Source of the DNA: CAIKKV01 sp044346855 | Lineage (GTDB): Bacteria; Verrucomicrobiota; Kiritimatiellia; CAIKKV01 | NCBI GenBank assembly: GCA_044346855.1 | Contig: JBIIYJ010000267.1 | Coordinates: 1 to 7,372 of the forward strand | Length of the DNA: 7,372 bases | Direction: 5' to 3' | Part shown: in pieces, positions 1 through 7,200 of the stretch | Layout of the letters: each line of letters begins with the position of its first letter | Position numbering within the stretch: the stretch's first letter is position 1 | Translations under genes and position numbers: made by a program | The notes under the pieces: generated by a model | What the model was told of the DNA's origin: nothing | What the model saw: the letters and a program-made list of their open reading frames with translations, nothing else | Database searches by the model: none

Positions 1-492
1 GAAGAGCACGAAGGACACGAAGGGTGGCGGGTAATGAGGGCTCGCCGCGAGAGAACGCAGAGAACGCGAAGGCGGAACGGTTTTCACGCGGAGCCGCGGA
101 GAAAGCAGAGAAGATTTGCTGGGGAAGAAGAGTTAACCACGAAGAACACGAAGGGGGGCGGGTAATCAACGATGCAGTTGGCATCAAATCGGGGCGGGGA
201 GGGAGGGTTTGCCATGAAGGACATGAAGGAAGAGAGGGTTTTCTTCACGTGACTAGATCGTTTGCCTCCTTTGCGTTCTTGGCGTCTTGGCGAGAATCTC
301 TTATTTCTCGCAAAGGCGCAAAGTCCGCCAAGCGGTCTCCGCAAGCGGAGCCCCTACATCAAATACAAAAAAGGGACAAACATATGCAAGCGGCGCCCTC
401 CAGCTAAGGGATCGAATTAAAGCATCGGTTCTCCGGGGGAAGAAGAGTTAACCACGAAGGACACGAAGGGTGGCGGTTAATGAGGGCTCATG
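1..492. repeat. Intergenic block of interspersed degenerate short repeats
   Basis: No credible gene is seen here. The block is assembled from recurring degenerate motifs. A CACGAAGGACACGAAGG-type unit followed by GGCGGGTAAT occurs at 1-43, 121-165 and 436-489. The second and third copies share the longer lead-in GGGGAAGAAGAGTTAACCAC, and the first and third share the tail TAATGAGGGCTC. A diverged copy (CATGAAGGACATGAAGG) lies around 213-229. Between them are AACGCAGAGAACGC (about 53-68) and ACGCGGAGCCGCGGAG (about 87-102) units, plus CGCAAAG/CGCCAAG units at 269-332. Such repeats are common between genes in Verrucomicrobiota, Lentisphaerota and some other environmental bacteria. Their function is not established. 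Open frames across them translate to low-complexity NHEEHEG/RKGAKSAK peptides and are not taken as genes. Confidence 0.8.
269..332. repeat. Long imperfect inverted repeat (REP-like hairpin)
   Basis: The left arm (269-296, starting CTTTGCGTTCTTGG) and right arm (305-332, ending AAAGTCCGCCAAG) are reverse complements at 23 of 28 positions by hand alignment, with an 8-base loop (297-304). The seven pairs next to the loop (CGAGAA side against TTCTCG side) are perfect. It belongs to the CGCAAAG/CGCCAAG repeat class of this block. It could act as a bidirectional terminator or mRNA-stabilising hairpin, but no T-tract follows it, so a classical intrinsic terminator is not supported. Confidence 0.55.
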
Positions 493-509
493 CGTCAGAA
501 CGGCCTCCA

Positions 510-546
510 GGTCGTCCAGAAGGCCCGGTTCAAGCCTCGGACGACC
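510..546. repeat. Stem-loop next to the IS remnant
   Basis: GGTCGTCC (510-517) pairs perfectly with GGACGACC (539-546). An inner stem AGGC (521-524) with GCCT (534-537) closes a 9-base loop. The hairpin ends one base before the recognisable transposase codons begin. No T-run follows. It may be the terminator of a lost gene or a structure at the truncation point; its role is unknown. Confidence 0.45.
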
Positions 547-547
547 G

Positions 548-646
548 ATATTCGACTATATCGAGGTGTTTGACAACCGGCGCCGGATCCACAGCGCCCT
601 CGGCGACCTTTCGCCGCTTGACTACGAACAACAATGTGTTGCATAA
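548..646 (+). pseudogene. C-terminal fragment of IS3-family transposase (OrfB/rve type)
   Basis: The frame reads IFDYIEVFDNRRRIHSALG and then DLSPLDYEQQCVA before a TAA stop at 644-646. The IFDYIE-x-F-x-NR-x-R-x-HSALG-x-LSP signature is the characteristic C-terminal end of the integrase (rve) domain in the OrfB transposases of IS3-family elements. Only 32 codons remain of roughly 270-300 in an intact OrfB, and the catalytic DDE residues are missing, so it cannot encode an active enzyme. No start codon or ribosome binding site belongs to it. Confidence 0.85.
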
Positions 647-672
647 ATCCCATAGAGACACTTCGCTCTCTG

Positions 673-697
673 TGTCCGAAAATCCGGGGCAAGATCA
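673..697 (+). repeat. Right terminal inverted repeat of the IS3-family remnant
   Basis: The 25 bases begin TGTCCGAAAATCCGG and end CAAGATCA. They follow the transposase stop by 26 bases, which is where the right end of an IS3-family element is expected. The partner left repeat is not in the window, so the assignment rests on position and general resemblance only. Confidence 0.6.
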
Positions 698-699
698 GC

Positions 700-728
700 T
701 TGCACAAGTCGGGCCTTTCCCGTATACT
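700..728 (+). promoter_or_regulatory. Candidate sigma70-type promoter of the two-component operon
   Basis: TTGCAC (700-705) and TATACT (723-728) are separated by exactly 17 bases. The -10 box matches the consensus at five of six positions; the -35 box keeps only the TTG. Transcription would start near 735, leaving a leader of about 30 bases before the kinase ATG at 766. The -35 box starts three bases outside the IS end, so the insertion may have replaced the original upstream regulatory region. Confidence 0.4.
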
Positions 729-765
729 CGCCGGAAACCGACAAGACCAACCGGGCGCAGGGTTC

Positions 766-2559
766 ATGCATCTCTATCGGGATCTGATGTTTTTGTTTTC
801 CGGCGTGCTGTTCACGCTGGCCGCCTTGTCGTGGGCCTATCACGGTGCGTCGCGAAGGGCCCGAACGCTTTGTCTCTTCCTGGTGGCTGAGAGTCTGGCC
901 TGCTTTTCGTACGGCATGAACCTGGCGTCCGGGACGCTGGAGGCCAAGCTGGCGTGGGATCACCTGGAATACCTGGTGGGACTGCCGGTCGTACCCCTGT
1001 TGTCGATCCTGGCGCTCCAGGCGACGGGCTATGATCGGCGGCCGCCGGCCTGGACGCTGGCCGTTCTGTTCGCGCCGCCTCTCCTGGCCATCGCCTTGAA
1101 CTGGACCTCCCGATGGCACTCTCTTTATTATGGCCGCGTGTGGGTGGAGCCGGTTGGCGGCGTGATTGTTCTGGTAAAGGAGCCGGGCTCGCTTTACCCG
1201 GTCGTCTTCGCCCTGATCTTTGTCTTGCTCATCGCCGCGTGCGTGATCTTCGCCTGGCGGGTTTTCCGCGACAGGGGTCCGTTGCGGCGTGGGCAGATCG
1301 GCCTGCTCGGCATTGCCCTGCTGGCGCCGATCGTCTTCGGCATGCCCTATTACGGGATGCGGATTCACTGGCTTCAGCACGGCAACACCCTGCATGCGGG
1401 GTTCTTCCTGACGGCCTTGGCGTTCTCGGCGGCCTTGTTCAGGGGGCAGATTCAGGGCCTGCTGCTTGAGTTGGGCCAGTCGAAGGAGCGCAACCAGCTT
1501 CTGATGGGAAACGCCAATGCGATTTTCTACACGATCTCGCCGGATGGCCGGTTCACCTATGTTTCCGATTCCTGGGAGCAGTTTCTGGGGTATCGCGCCT
1601 CTGAGATGGCGGGCCGCGTCTATCGCGAAGTCGTTCTTCCGGAGGACGTCCCCGCCTGCGACGTCTTCCTGGAAAGCGTGGTCAGGTCCGGAAACCTGAT
1701 GTCGGGGATTGAATACCGGGTGCGGCATAAAAACGGGTCGGTCCGCTGGCACACGTCCAGCATCAAGCCTGTGCTCGATAGTCAGGGGCGGGCGCTTACT
1801 TTTGTCGGCGTGGCGCACGACATTACGAAGGCGAAGCAAACACAGGAGGCGTTGCGGGTTGTTAACGACCGGCTGAACGCCTTGGTCGCCAGCCGCGAGA
1901 AGGAGTTGCGACTGGCCATCGCGGCCGCGCTGGAAGCCGGCGCGATGGAGGCCAAACGCATCGGGCAGGATCTTCATGATGGGGTGTGCCAGGAGCTGGT
2001 GGGGTTGCTTCGGATGGCGGAGAGTATCGGCCACCATGGCGATGCCTCCCCCGATTCCGAACAGGCGGCCGGTCGCCTCGTGAAGCAGGCGGCGTCCGTG
2101 CTTGTGCTTGCCCGCAGCGTGTGTTATGACCTGACCCTGCATGACCTTGACGCCCTTTCACTGTACGAGGCCCTATCCGCCTTTGCGAGGCGGTTTGGCG
2201 CCGCATCGGGGGTGGTGATCGAGCTTAACTACTCCCCGGATCAGAAGGGGGGCTCGACGCCAGGGGCGGAGCACGTTTACTGGGTCATCCGGGAGGCGGT
2301 CATCAATGCGATCCGGCACGGCCGCGCACGAACCATTTGGATCGATGTCGTCCACGAGCGTGAACAGATGGTCGTTTCCGTGACTAACGACGGGGGTCCC
2401 TTGCCGCCGGGCCAGGTGTTCAAGCCCGGCCTCGGGTTGCGCCAGATGCGGATGCGGGCGGAGCAACTCGGCGGGGTTTTGACGTTCGGAAGCAATGCCC
2501 AGGGACAAACAATCGTTGAACTGACGGTGCCACACAGCGGTTGGGAGGCCGAGCGATGA
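766..2559 (+). CDS. Membrane sensor histidine kinase (7TM-PAS-HisKA_3-HATPase_c)
   Basis: This is a 597-residue sensor kinase that should autophosphorylate and pass the phosphate to the regulator encoded directly downstream. The N-terminal 225 residues hold about seven hydrophobic segments (roughly 7-27, 34-53, 67-87, 95-112, 143-165, 177-197, 207-225), resembling the 7TM sensor region of histidine kinases. A PAS domain follows (about 245-355, ending VGVAHDITKAK), then a linker helix. The HisKA_3 dimerisation region has the H-box RIGQDLHDGVCQEL; His404 is the predicted phosphorylated residue and HDGVCQ fits the phosphatase motif of NarX-type kinases. The ATPase domain (about 500-592) has the N-box around Asn514, NDGG at 541-544 and GLGL at 555-558. 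ATG 766 was chosen because the frame upstream, open from 634, runs through IS sequence. Its ribosome site is weak (AGGG, 3 bases away), and ATG 787 is an alternative. The sensed signal is unknown. Confidence 0.93.
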   Translation: MHLYRDLMFLFSGVLFTLAALSWAYHGASRRARTLCLFLVAESLACFSYGMNLASGTLEAKLAWDHLEYLVGLPVVPLLSILALQATGYDRRPPAWTLAVLFAPPLLAIALNWTSRWHSLYYGRVWVEPVGGVIVLVKEPGSLYPVVFALIFVLLIAACVIFAWRVFRDRGPLRRGQIGLLGIALLAPIVFGMPYYGMRIHWLQHGNTLHAGFFLTALAFSAALFRGQIQGLLLELGQSKERNQLLMGNANAIFYTISPDGRFTYVSDSWEQFLGYRASEMAGRVYREVVLPEDVPACDVFLESVVRSGNLMSGIEYRVRHKNGSVRWHTSSIKPVLDSQGRALTFVGVAHDITKAKQTQEALRVVNDRLNALVASREKELRLAIAAALEAGAMEAKRIGQDLHDGVCQELVGLLRMAESIGHHGDASPDSEQAAGRLVKQAASVLVLARSVCYDLTLHDLDALSLYEALSAFARRFGAASGVVIELNYSPDQKGGSTPGAEHVYWVIREAVINAIRHGRARTIWIDVVHEREQMVVSVTNDGGPLPPGQVFKPGLGLRQMRMRAEQLGGVLTFGSNAQGQTIVELTVPHSGWEAER

Positions 2560-3206
2560 CGGAGGAGCGGAAGCGGCGAGTGTTGCTGGTGGACGACCAT
2601 CCCTTGACGAGAAGGGGGTTGGCGGACGCCATCTGCGGCGAACCCGACCTGGAGGTGTGCGGGGAGGCCGAAGAATGGCGTTCGGCCTTCAGCCTGATGC
2701 AACGCCTGATGCCGGACATCGTGATCCTCGACTTGAACTTGAAGGACGGCAACGGGTGGGAACTGGTCAAGCAGGCGGGCTCCAATTCGGCCCTGGCGCC
2801 CATACTGGCTTTGTCGGTCTGTGACGAGGAGGTCTTCGCCGAGCGACTCCTGAGGGCGGGCGCGAAGGGATATCTGATGAAGGATACACCGATCAGCAAG
2901 GTCCTGGAGGCCATTCGGAAGGTTCTCGCCGGACATATCGCCGTGAGTGACGCGGTGGCTTCGAGCATGATCCAGATCGCCGCCAGTGGAAAACGGAATG
3001 CGGATAAACAATCCGTGCTCGGGGGGCTGAGCGACCGCGAACTGCAGGTGCTCGACTACCTGCGGCAGGGCATGGGGAACCAGGAGATCGCGGCCCTCCT
3101 GGGGATCAGCGACAAGACGATCGGAACCTACAAATCCCGGCTGATGGAGAAGATTGGCGTCCGGACGACACCGGCATTGATCGCCCGGCTTCAGGCCGGA
3201 CCTTGA
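2556..3206 (+). CDS. NarL/FixJ-family response regulator (REC-LuxR HTH)
   Basis: This 216-residue DNA-binding regulator is the likely partner of the preceding kinase. The receiver domain (about 8-125) has the acidic pair Asp13-Asp14, the phosphoacceptor Asp59 in VILDLNL, the switch residue Ser87 and the conserved Lys109 in GYLMKD. A linker leads to a C-terminal LuxR/GerE helix-turn-helix (about 157-205) with LSDRELQVLDYL, then NQEIAALLGISDKTIGTYKS. The length is normal for the family. ATG 2556 overlaps the kinase stop in an ATGA, indicating translational coupling, and GGGAGG (2543-2548) lies seven bases upstream; an upstream in-frame TTG at 2541 overlaps this ribosome site and is unlikely. 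HisKA_3 kinases typically pair with this regulator class, which supports one system. The target genes cannot be read from the window. Confidence 0.95.
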   Translation: MTEERKRRVLLVDDHPLTRRGLADAICGEPDLEVCGEAEEWRSAFSLMQRLMPDIVILDLNLKDGNGWELVKQAGSNSALAPILALSVCDEEVFAERLLRAGAKGYLMKDTPISKVLEAIRKVLAGHIAVSDAVASSMIQIAASGKRNADKQSVLGGLSDRELQVLDYLRQGMGNQEIAALLGISDKTIGTYKSRLMEKIGVRTTPALIARLQAGP

Positions 3207-3253
3207 CATCAACCGCACAACGTTTTATGGTTGGAAAACCTACTTGGGAGCAT

Positions 3254-3272
3254 CCCCTGGCTCAGCCGGGGG
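3254..3272 (+). promoter_or_regulatory. Hairpin downstream of the regulator, overlapping a GGGGG ribosome-site-like run
   Basis: CCCCTGGC (3254-3261) pairs with GCCGGGGG (3265-3272) across a TCA loop, giving eight pairs with one T-G wobble. It lies 48 bases after the regulator stop and has no T-tract, so it is at best an atypical terminator. The right arm contains the only Shine-Dalgarno-like sequence before the broken reading frame at 3283, so it could instead mask that site. Confidence 0.35.
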
Positions 3273-3282
3273 TGAATGTTGC

Positions 3283-3488
3283 ATGCGCAGGCTGATTGTC
3301 ATTTTAATCCTGTTGGGACTGGACGGGCTTTTCATCCTTTTCCGGGTCTACGGCGATACTCGGACGATGCCTGCGCCAGTTGGATCACGAATGCGCCAAC
3401 CATCCGCGCCGAGGCCAATTATCTGATGTGGCTGGATCGGGAAGCGGCCGGCAACCGCCTGTATCGGGTTCAGGATGCGGGGATGTAA
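3283..3488 (+). pseudogene. Frameshifted small membrane-anchored protein
   Basis: Two adjacent frames look like halves of one gene. From ATG 3283 one frame encodes a hydrophobic anchor, MRRLIVILILLGLDG then LFILFRVYGD, with G/C-rich third positions like neighbouring genes, up to about 3360. The other frame then carries on with YSDDACASWITNAP and NYLMWLDREAAGNRLYRVQD up to TAA 3486-3488, also with G/C-rich third positions, while its own upstream part (from ATG 3276) does not have them. A single lost base (or two gained) near 3355-3362 would join them into a protein of about 68 residues. No slippery heptamer is visible, so a mutation or sequencing error is more likely than programmed shifting. 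I do not recognise the family. If read without a shift, the first frame gives a 47-residue peptide ending at 3426. Confidence 0.4.
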
Positions 3489-3762
3489 TCCGTATGATTT
3501 TGCCCTTCAAGACCCGCCTGGCGCGTCCCGCAAGGGCGTCATGCCGGCGAAGCAGGGAAGGGGCGGGGCCGCCAGCCCGATGTCGCCTGGGGGTGTTTTG
3601 TTGAAACCGAAATGGCCTACAAAAAACGCAATCTGTAGTCCGAATCTTACACAATAATCAACGCACAACTGACAGACAAGACGTAACGTTTTGAGATAGA
3701 GTTAAAAACTCAAGACCACAAAAAAGATTTCCGCTTAAAACCTTCGTGGAGCACACACAAGC
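3489..3762. other. Non-coding spacer between the two-component region and the secreted-protein genes
   Basis: No gene is supported here. The first 110 bases are GC-rich (for example around 3560-3575) and the rest, from about 3600, is much richer in A and T, as expected for a leader or promoter region of the gene at 3763. I could not find a convincing paired -35/-10: TTGAAA at 3601-3606 has no good -10 box at the right distance. Short open frames crossing the region have no ribosome site or recognisable content. Confidence 0.5.
3691..3713. promoter_or_regulatory. Nested palindrome upstream of the secreted-protein gene
   Basis: TTGAG (3691-3695) pairs with CTCAA (3709-3713), and GAGTT (3699-3703) pairs with AACTC (3707-3711). 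The two alternative pairings share bases. It lies 50 bases before the GTG at 3763. It could be an operator or leader structure, but it is AT-rich and short enough to arise by chance. Confidence 0.25.
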
Positions 3763-4206
3763 GTGAAAAACATCAAGCAGCTAGGCGGCCTTGTCGGGTT
3801 CGCGCTGTTGTTGACGTTTCTGGCGGGGGCGCCGGCCATGGCACCCGCAGCCCAGCTCACCGGCAGCCTTGCTACCGGCAACACCCGCGTGAACCTCACC
3901 GACCTGGGCCTGGAGGATTGGGCCATCTGGGGGTACTCCAGCGGCGGCACGAGCATCAGCCTGTCGCCGAATGCCAGCAATTCCGGCGGCACCGCCATCA
4001 GTTCGCTCACCGCGATCAACCCCAACGGCCTGCCCTTGCGCGGCACGGGGCAATTCTCGTCGGCCTTTCCGGCCACCTGGGACAACGGCACGCCCACGGC
4101 GAGCGCGAACGGCGTCACTAAATACACTCTCCTTTTGAAATTAATATTTAATTCTACCTTTCCCTGCAAATTGCCGGAGAAATTAAGAGGATATTTAACC
4201 TTATGA
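3763..4206 (+). CDS. Truncated secreted protein with signal peptide
   Basis: The GTG-started frame encodes 147 residues. Residues 1-27 form a signal peptide: basic start, hydrophobic LVGFALLLTFLAG, and a cleavage site after AMA (27) or after PAA (30). Residues 32-119 are Gly/Ser/Thr/Asn-rich with EDWAIWGYSSGGTS and LPLRGTGQFSS, a pattern I associate from memory with secreted, often C-terminally anchored proteins of Verrucomicrobiota and relatives, which are usually longer. At residue 119 the similarity stops. The last 28 residues (KYTLLLKLIFNSTFPCKLPE and eight more) come from AT-rich DNA and look like a non-native tail, so the gene is probably truncated. Its TGA overlaps the next ATG (ATGA at 4203). 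The start has only a weak ribosome site (GGAG, 3748-3751, 11 bases away). Function unknown. Confidence 0.6.
   Translation: MKNIKQLGGLVGFALLLTFLAGAPAMAPAAQLTGSLATGNTRVNLTDLGLEDWAIWGYSSGGTSISLSPNASNSGGTAISSLTAINPNGLPLRGTGQFSSAFPATWDNGTPTASANGVTKYTLLLKLIFNSTFPCKLPEKLRGYLTL
4120..4202 (+). promoter_or_regulatory. AT-rich leader and ribosome binding site of the large secreted protein
   Basis: By my count only 25 of these 83 bases are G or C, against clearly GC-rich sequence just upstream. AAGAGG (4185-4190) is a good Shine-Dalgarno match but sits 12 bases from the ATG at 4203, longer than usual. A TAATAT (4142-4147) could be a -10 box, though no convincing -35 accompanies it. The stretch looks like the native 5' leader of the downstream gene, now also read through by the truncated gene. 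Confidence 0.4.
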
Positions 4207-7200
4207 AAACAAACTCGGGCGTAAACAAAATTCGTTATGGCGTATTAATCGTTTTCTTTCTCCTTCTCACCCACACGGCCCAGGCTGCCGTGATCACCAA
4301 AACATTAAATGGACGGAGCTGGGTCCTGATCGCCGGATACCGGGCCTGGTCAGGCGCCACCCTAGCGCAGGTGGATGCGGGAGTGCGAGGCCTGTTTGCC
4401 ACGGCGCAAGGCACCAATGCCGCCACCTTGGCCAGCGTCTTCACCACCGTCAATGCAGACGGGTCGCATTATTCGAACCCGCATCTTTGGAACGCCCTGA
4501 TTAACGGCTATCTCCTGGAAGGCTATGAATCCAACGGCGTCTCGCGGAACATCCAGGGGATCATCCTGACATCCCGGCACACCTGGTCGCAGCTGGGCAC
4601 GGGAACAATCGCCGCCAACATCGCCAGCTCCTTCTCGCCGAGCAGCGCGGCCCTCATCAACGCCAGCGGATCCGTCACGCCCACGTACAAATATGTGCTC
4701 GCCTCCTCCGGCGCCACCACCCCCCTGGGTTTCTCGGATGACGGCGGCGACTTCATCATGCTGGGCGTGACCGACGGTTCCCAGAATACCGGTGATGCCT
4801 TCGACACGACCTTCAATGGCGCCCAGAACGCCATTGCCATTGGCATCAGCGACGGCTCCGGCTCCGGCTATAACGTGCGGTATTCCTTCAGTGTCCGCGG
4901 AAACCCCATGGCCATCACCACCATTTCCGCCGGCAACGTTTACAGCGGAACGGGATCTCACAGCGGCAAGAACAACACGGGCTGGGTTCTGGTTTGGGGG
5001 GCGCCCCAGTCCCCCTTGATTACAGAGGACCCTGTTAACCTGGGTGTCTACTCCGGCACCAACGCCTCCTTCGACGTCTCGGCCGTCGGCGCGGAGCCTC
5101 TCTATTGCCAGTGGCAGTTCAACGGGGCGAATATCGCCGGCGCCACGTCGACCGTATACACGTTCGCGGCCTCCTCGGGCTCGGCCGGCAATTACCGGGC
5201 GATCGTCACTAACAGCTACGGCTCTGTCACCAGCGCCGTCGCCGCCCTCGCCGTCGGCACGCCGGAAGCGTTCAAAATGACCTCGCTCGGCAGCACCCGC
5301 TCCTGGGCCTCCGCCAACCTGGAGTCGGGTAGCGCGAAGAGCGATGACCGGGGCGGTATCGCCCTCTCCGCCAACGATGTCATGATCACGGGCGATGGTT
5401 CCACGGTCGGCCTTCGCAAAAGCGATGGGGTTTACCAGTACAACTACGCCGTCGTGCAGGACTATCTGGTTTCCGACCTGAAAACCCAGAAGGCGTACAT
5501 CTTTCGTTCAGGAAGCTACGACCCCAATACGCCGCCGTACAACCTGACCAGCCTCACCGAGCTGAGCGACTCCGGCAGCGCCGGCACGGTGATCACTCTT
5601 TCCTCCGCCATTCCCGTCATCAGCCATTCGAAGGCCGCCGTCTTCGCCGGATATGGCCGCGTCGCGATCTGGAACACCAGTCACCTTTACGAGGTCGAGT
5701 TGCCCAGCGGCAAGGTTTTGGACCGCGGAGAGTTCGCCATGCCCGCCAGGGCGGCTTCCGAAAGCTGGGCCACCTGGGGCGTGGCCGAAGTCATCTCCAA
5801 TCATCTGTGGGTGTCCTATGCGAAAAACAGCACCACCATTGAGCGGGCGCGCGTGCCGAATGTCGGGGAATCCGCCACCGTCATCACGGAAACGGTCGCC
5901 ACTCTTTCGGGCGGCATGGGCGACGTCGCCAGCTTCATTGCCAGTCCGTCCGAAAACGCCTGGTACTATTTCCGGGAAAACGAAGACGGCTATTCCGCCA
6001 CCATCGAGGCGGTTTTGAAAATGAACGCCACGTTCCAGGTGGGCACGCCCATTGTCGCCACGCTGACGCCCGCCGTCACCCTCACCAACGCCTCCTCGCT
6101 CGCCTATACCCTGGCCTTCAACGGCGCCGTTACGGGCCTTGCCGCCGGCGACTTTGCCGTCAGCGGCACGGCCTCGGGCTGGAGCGTCACCAACGTCACC
6201 GGCTCCGGCTCCAATTACACAGTCCGGGTGGGCGGCGCCTCCACGGCGGCCGGCACCGTCATCCTGACGCTTAACTCCAACACGGTGACGGATGCGTCCA
6301 GCGTGGCGGGTCCCTTGACGAACACCGTCGCCTCCACGGTCACGATCGACCGCACCGTCCCGACCGCCACGCTGACTCCGCCAGCCACAACAACCAACGC
6401 CACGTCGCTGGCCTACACGCTGACCTTCTCCGAAAGCGTTACCGGCCTGGCCGCAGGCGACTTCACGGTCAGCGGCACCGCCACCGGTTGGAGTGTCACG
6501 AACATTACCGGCAGCGGCGCCAGCTATACGATCCGGGTGGGCGGCGCCTCCACCACGGCGGGCACCGTCATCCTGACGCTTACCGCCAATACGGTTTCGG
6601 ATGCCGCCGGCAATACTGCGCCCGCCGCCAATGTTGCCGCCTCCACGGTCACGATTGACCGCACCGCTTCGACCGTCTCGGCGTTCACAGCGGCTGCCAC
6701 GCTGACCAACGCCACCTCGCTGGCCTATACGCTGAGCTTCTCGGAAAGCGTCGCAGGGGTCGTGACCGGTGACTTCACCGTCAGCGGCACGGCGACGGGG
6801 TGGAGCGTCACGAACGTGAGCGGCTCCGGCGCCAGCTATACGATCCGGGTGGGCGGCGCCTCCACCACGGTGGGCACCGTCATCCTGACGCTTAATGCCA
6901 ATACGGTTTCGGATGCCGCCGGTAACATCGCCCCCGCCTCCATCGCCGTCGCCGCCACGGTGACGATCGACCGCACCATCCCGACGGTCACGCTGACCGC
7001 GCCGGTCACCACGACCAACGCCACCTCGCTGGCCTATACGCTCAGCTTCTCGAAAGCTGTCACCGGGCTTGCCTCCGGCGATTTCACCCTCAGCGGCACG
7101 GCCACGGGCTGGAGCGTCACGAACATTTCCGGCAGCGGCGCCAGCTATACCGTGAGAGTCGGCGGCGGCAGCACCTCCGCCGGCACCGTGATCCTGGCGC

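Larger units (their letters stand above)
548..697 (+). mobile_element. 3' remnant of an IS3-family insertion sequence
   Basis: This stretch holds the last codons of an IS3-type transposase (548-646) followed by a 25-base sequence (673-697) that looks like the element's right terminal inverted repeat. It opens TGTCCGAAAATCC and ends GGGGCAAGATCA, so it has the TG...CA form and the layout typical of IS3-family ends. The rest of the element is absent: upstream of 548 the frame no longer resembles a transposase and no left end is visible. The element is therefore a truncated, immobile relic. Its outer end lies 68 bases before the kinase start codon. Confidence 0.75.

Noticed and set aside
24..407. 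127-codon open frame on the plus strand across the repeat block, and an 86-codon frame opposite it (84-344)
   Set aside because: Both translate the short repeats themselves (NHEEHEG, RKGAKSAK, FVFFVVN), a known source of spurious proteins, and neither has domain content.
485..553. tRNA-like 3' end (GGTTCAAGCC resembling a T arm)
   Set aside because: No acceptor, D or anticodon arm can be assembled around it. The bases form the hairpin at 510-546 instead.
634..765. Upstream extension of the histidine kinase by 44 codons
   Set aside because: The added residues come from the end of the transposase gene, the IS terminal repeat and the promoter region, and start within the transposase codons.
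622..2142. 506-codon open frame on the minus strand
   Set aside because: It lies opposite the kinase gene, whose sense frame shows complete PAS, HisKA_3 and ATPase motifs. The antisense product is rich in Arg, Gln, His and Pro with no domain, as expected for the complement of GC-rich coding DNA.
2277..3218. 313-codon minus-strand frame and other antisense frames over the response regulator
   Set aside because: They are shadows of the regulator and kinase 3' end, where the plus strand has canonical catalytic and DNA-binding motifs.
3538..3562. Degenerate GTCATGCCGGCGAAGC resembling dispersed palindromic repeats
   Set aside because: The second arm is too diverged to form the expected palindrome and only one copy is visible.
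6215..7024. Three similar minus-strand frames of 62-63 codons at about 310-base spacing
   Set aside because: They are the complement of the Ig-like repeats and recur only because the sense repeats do.
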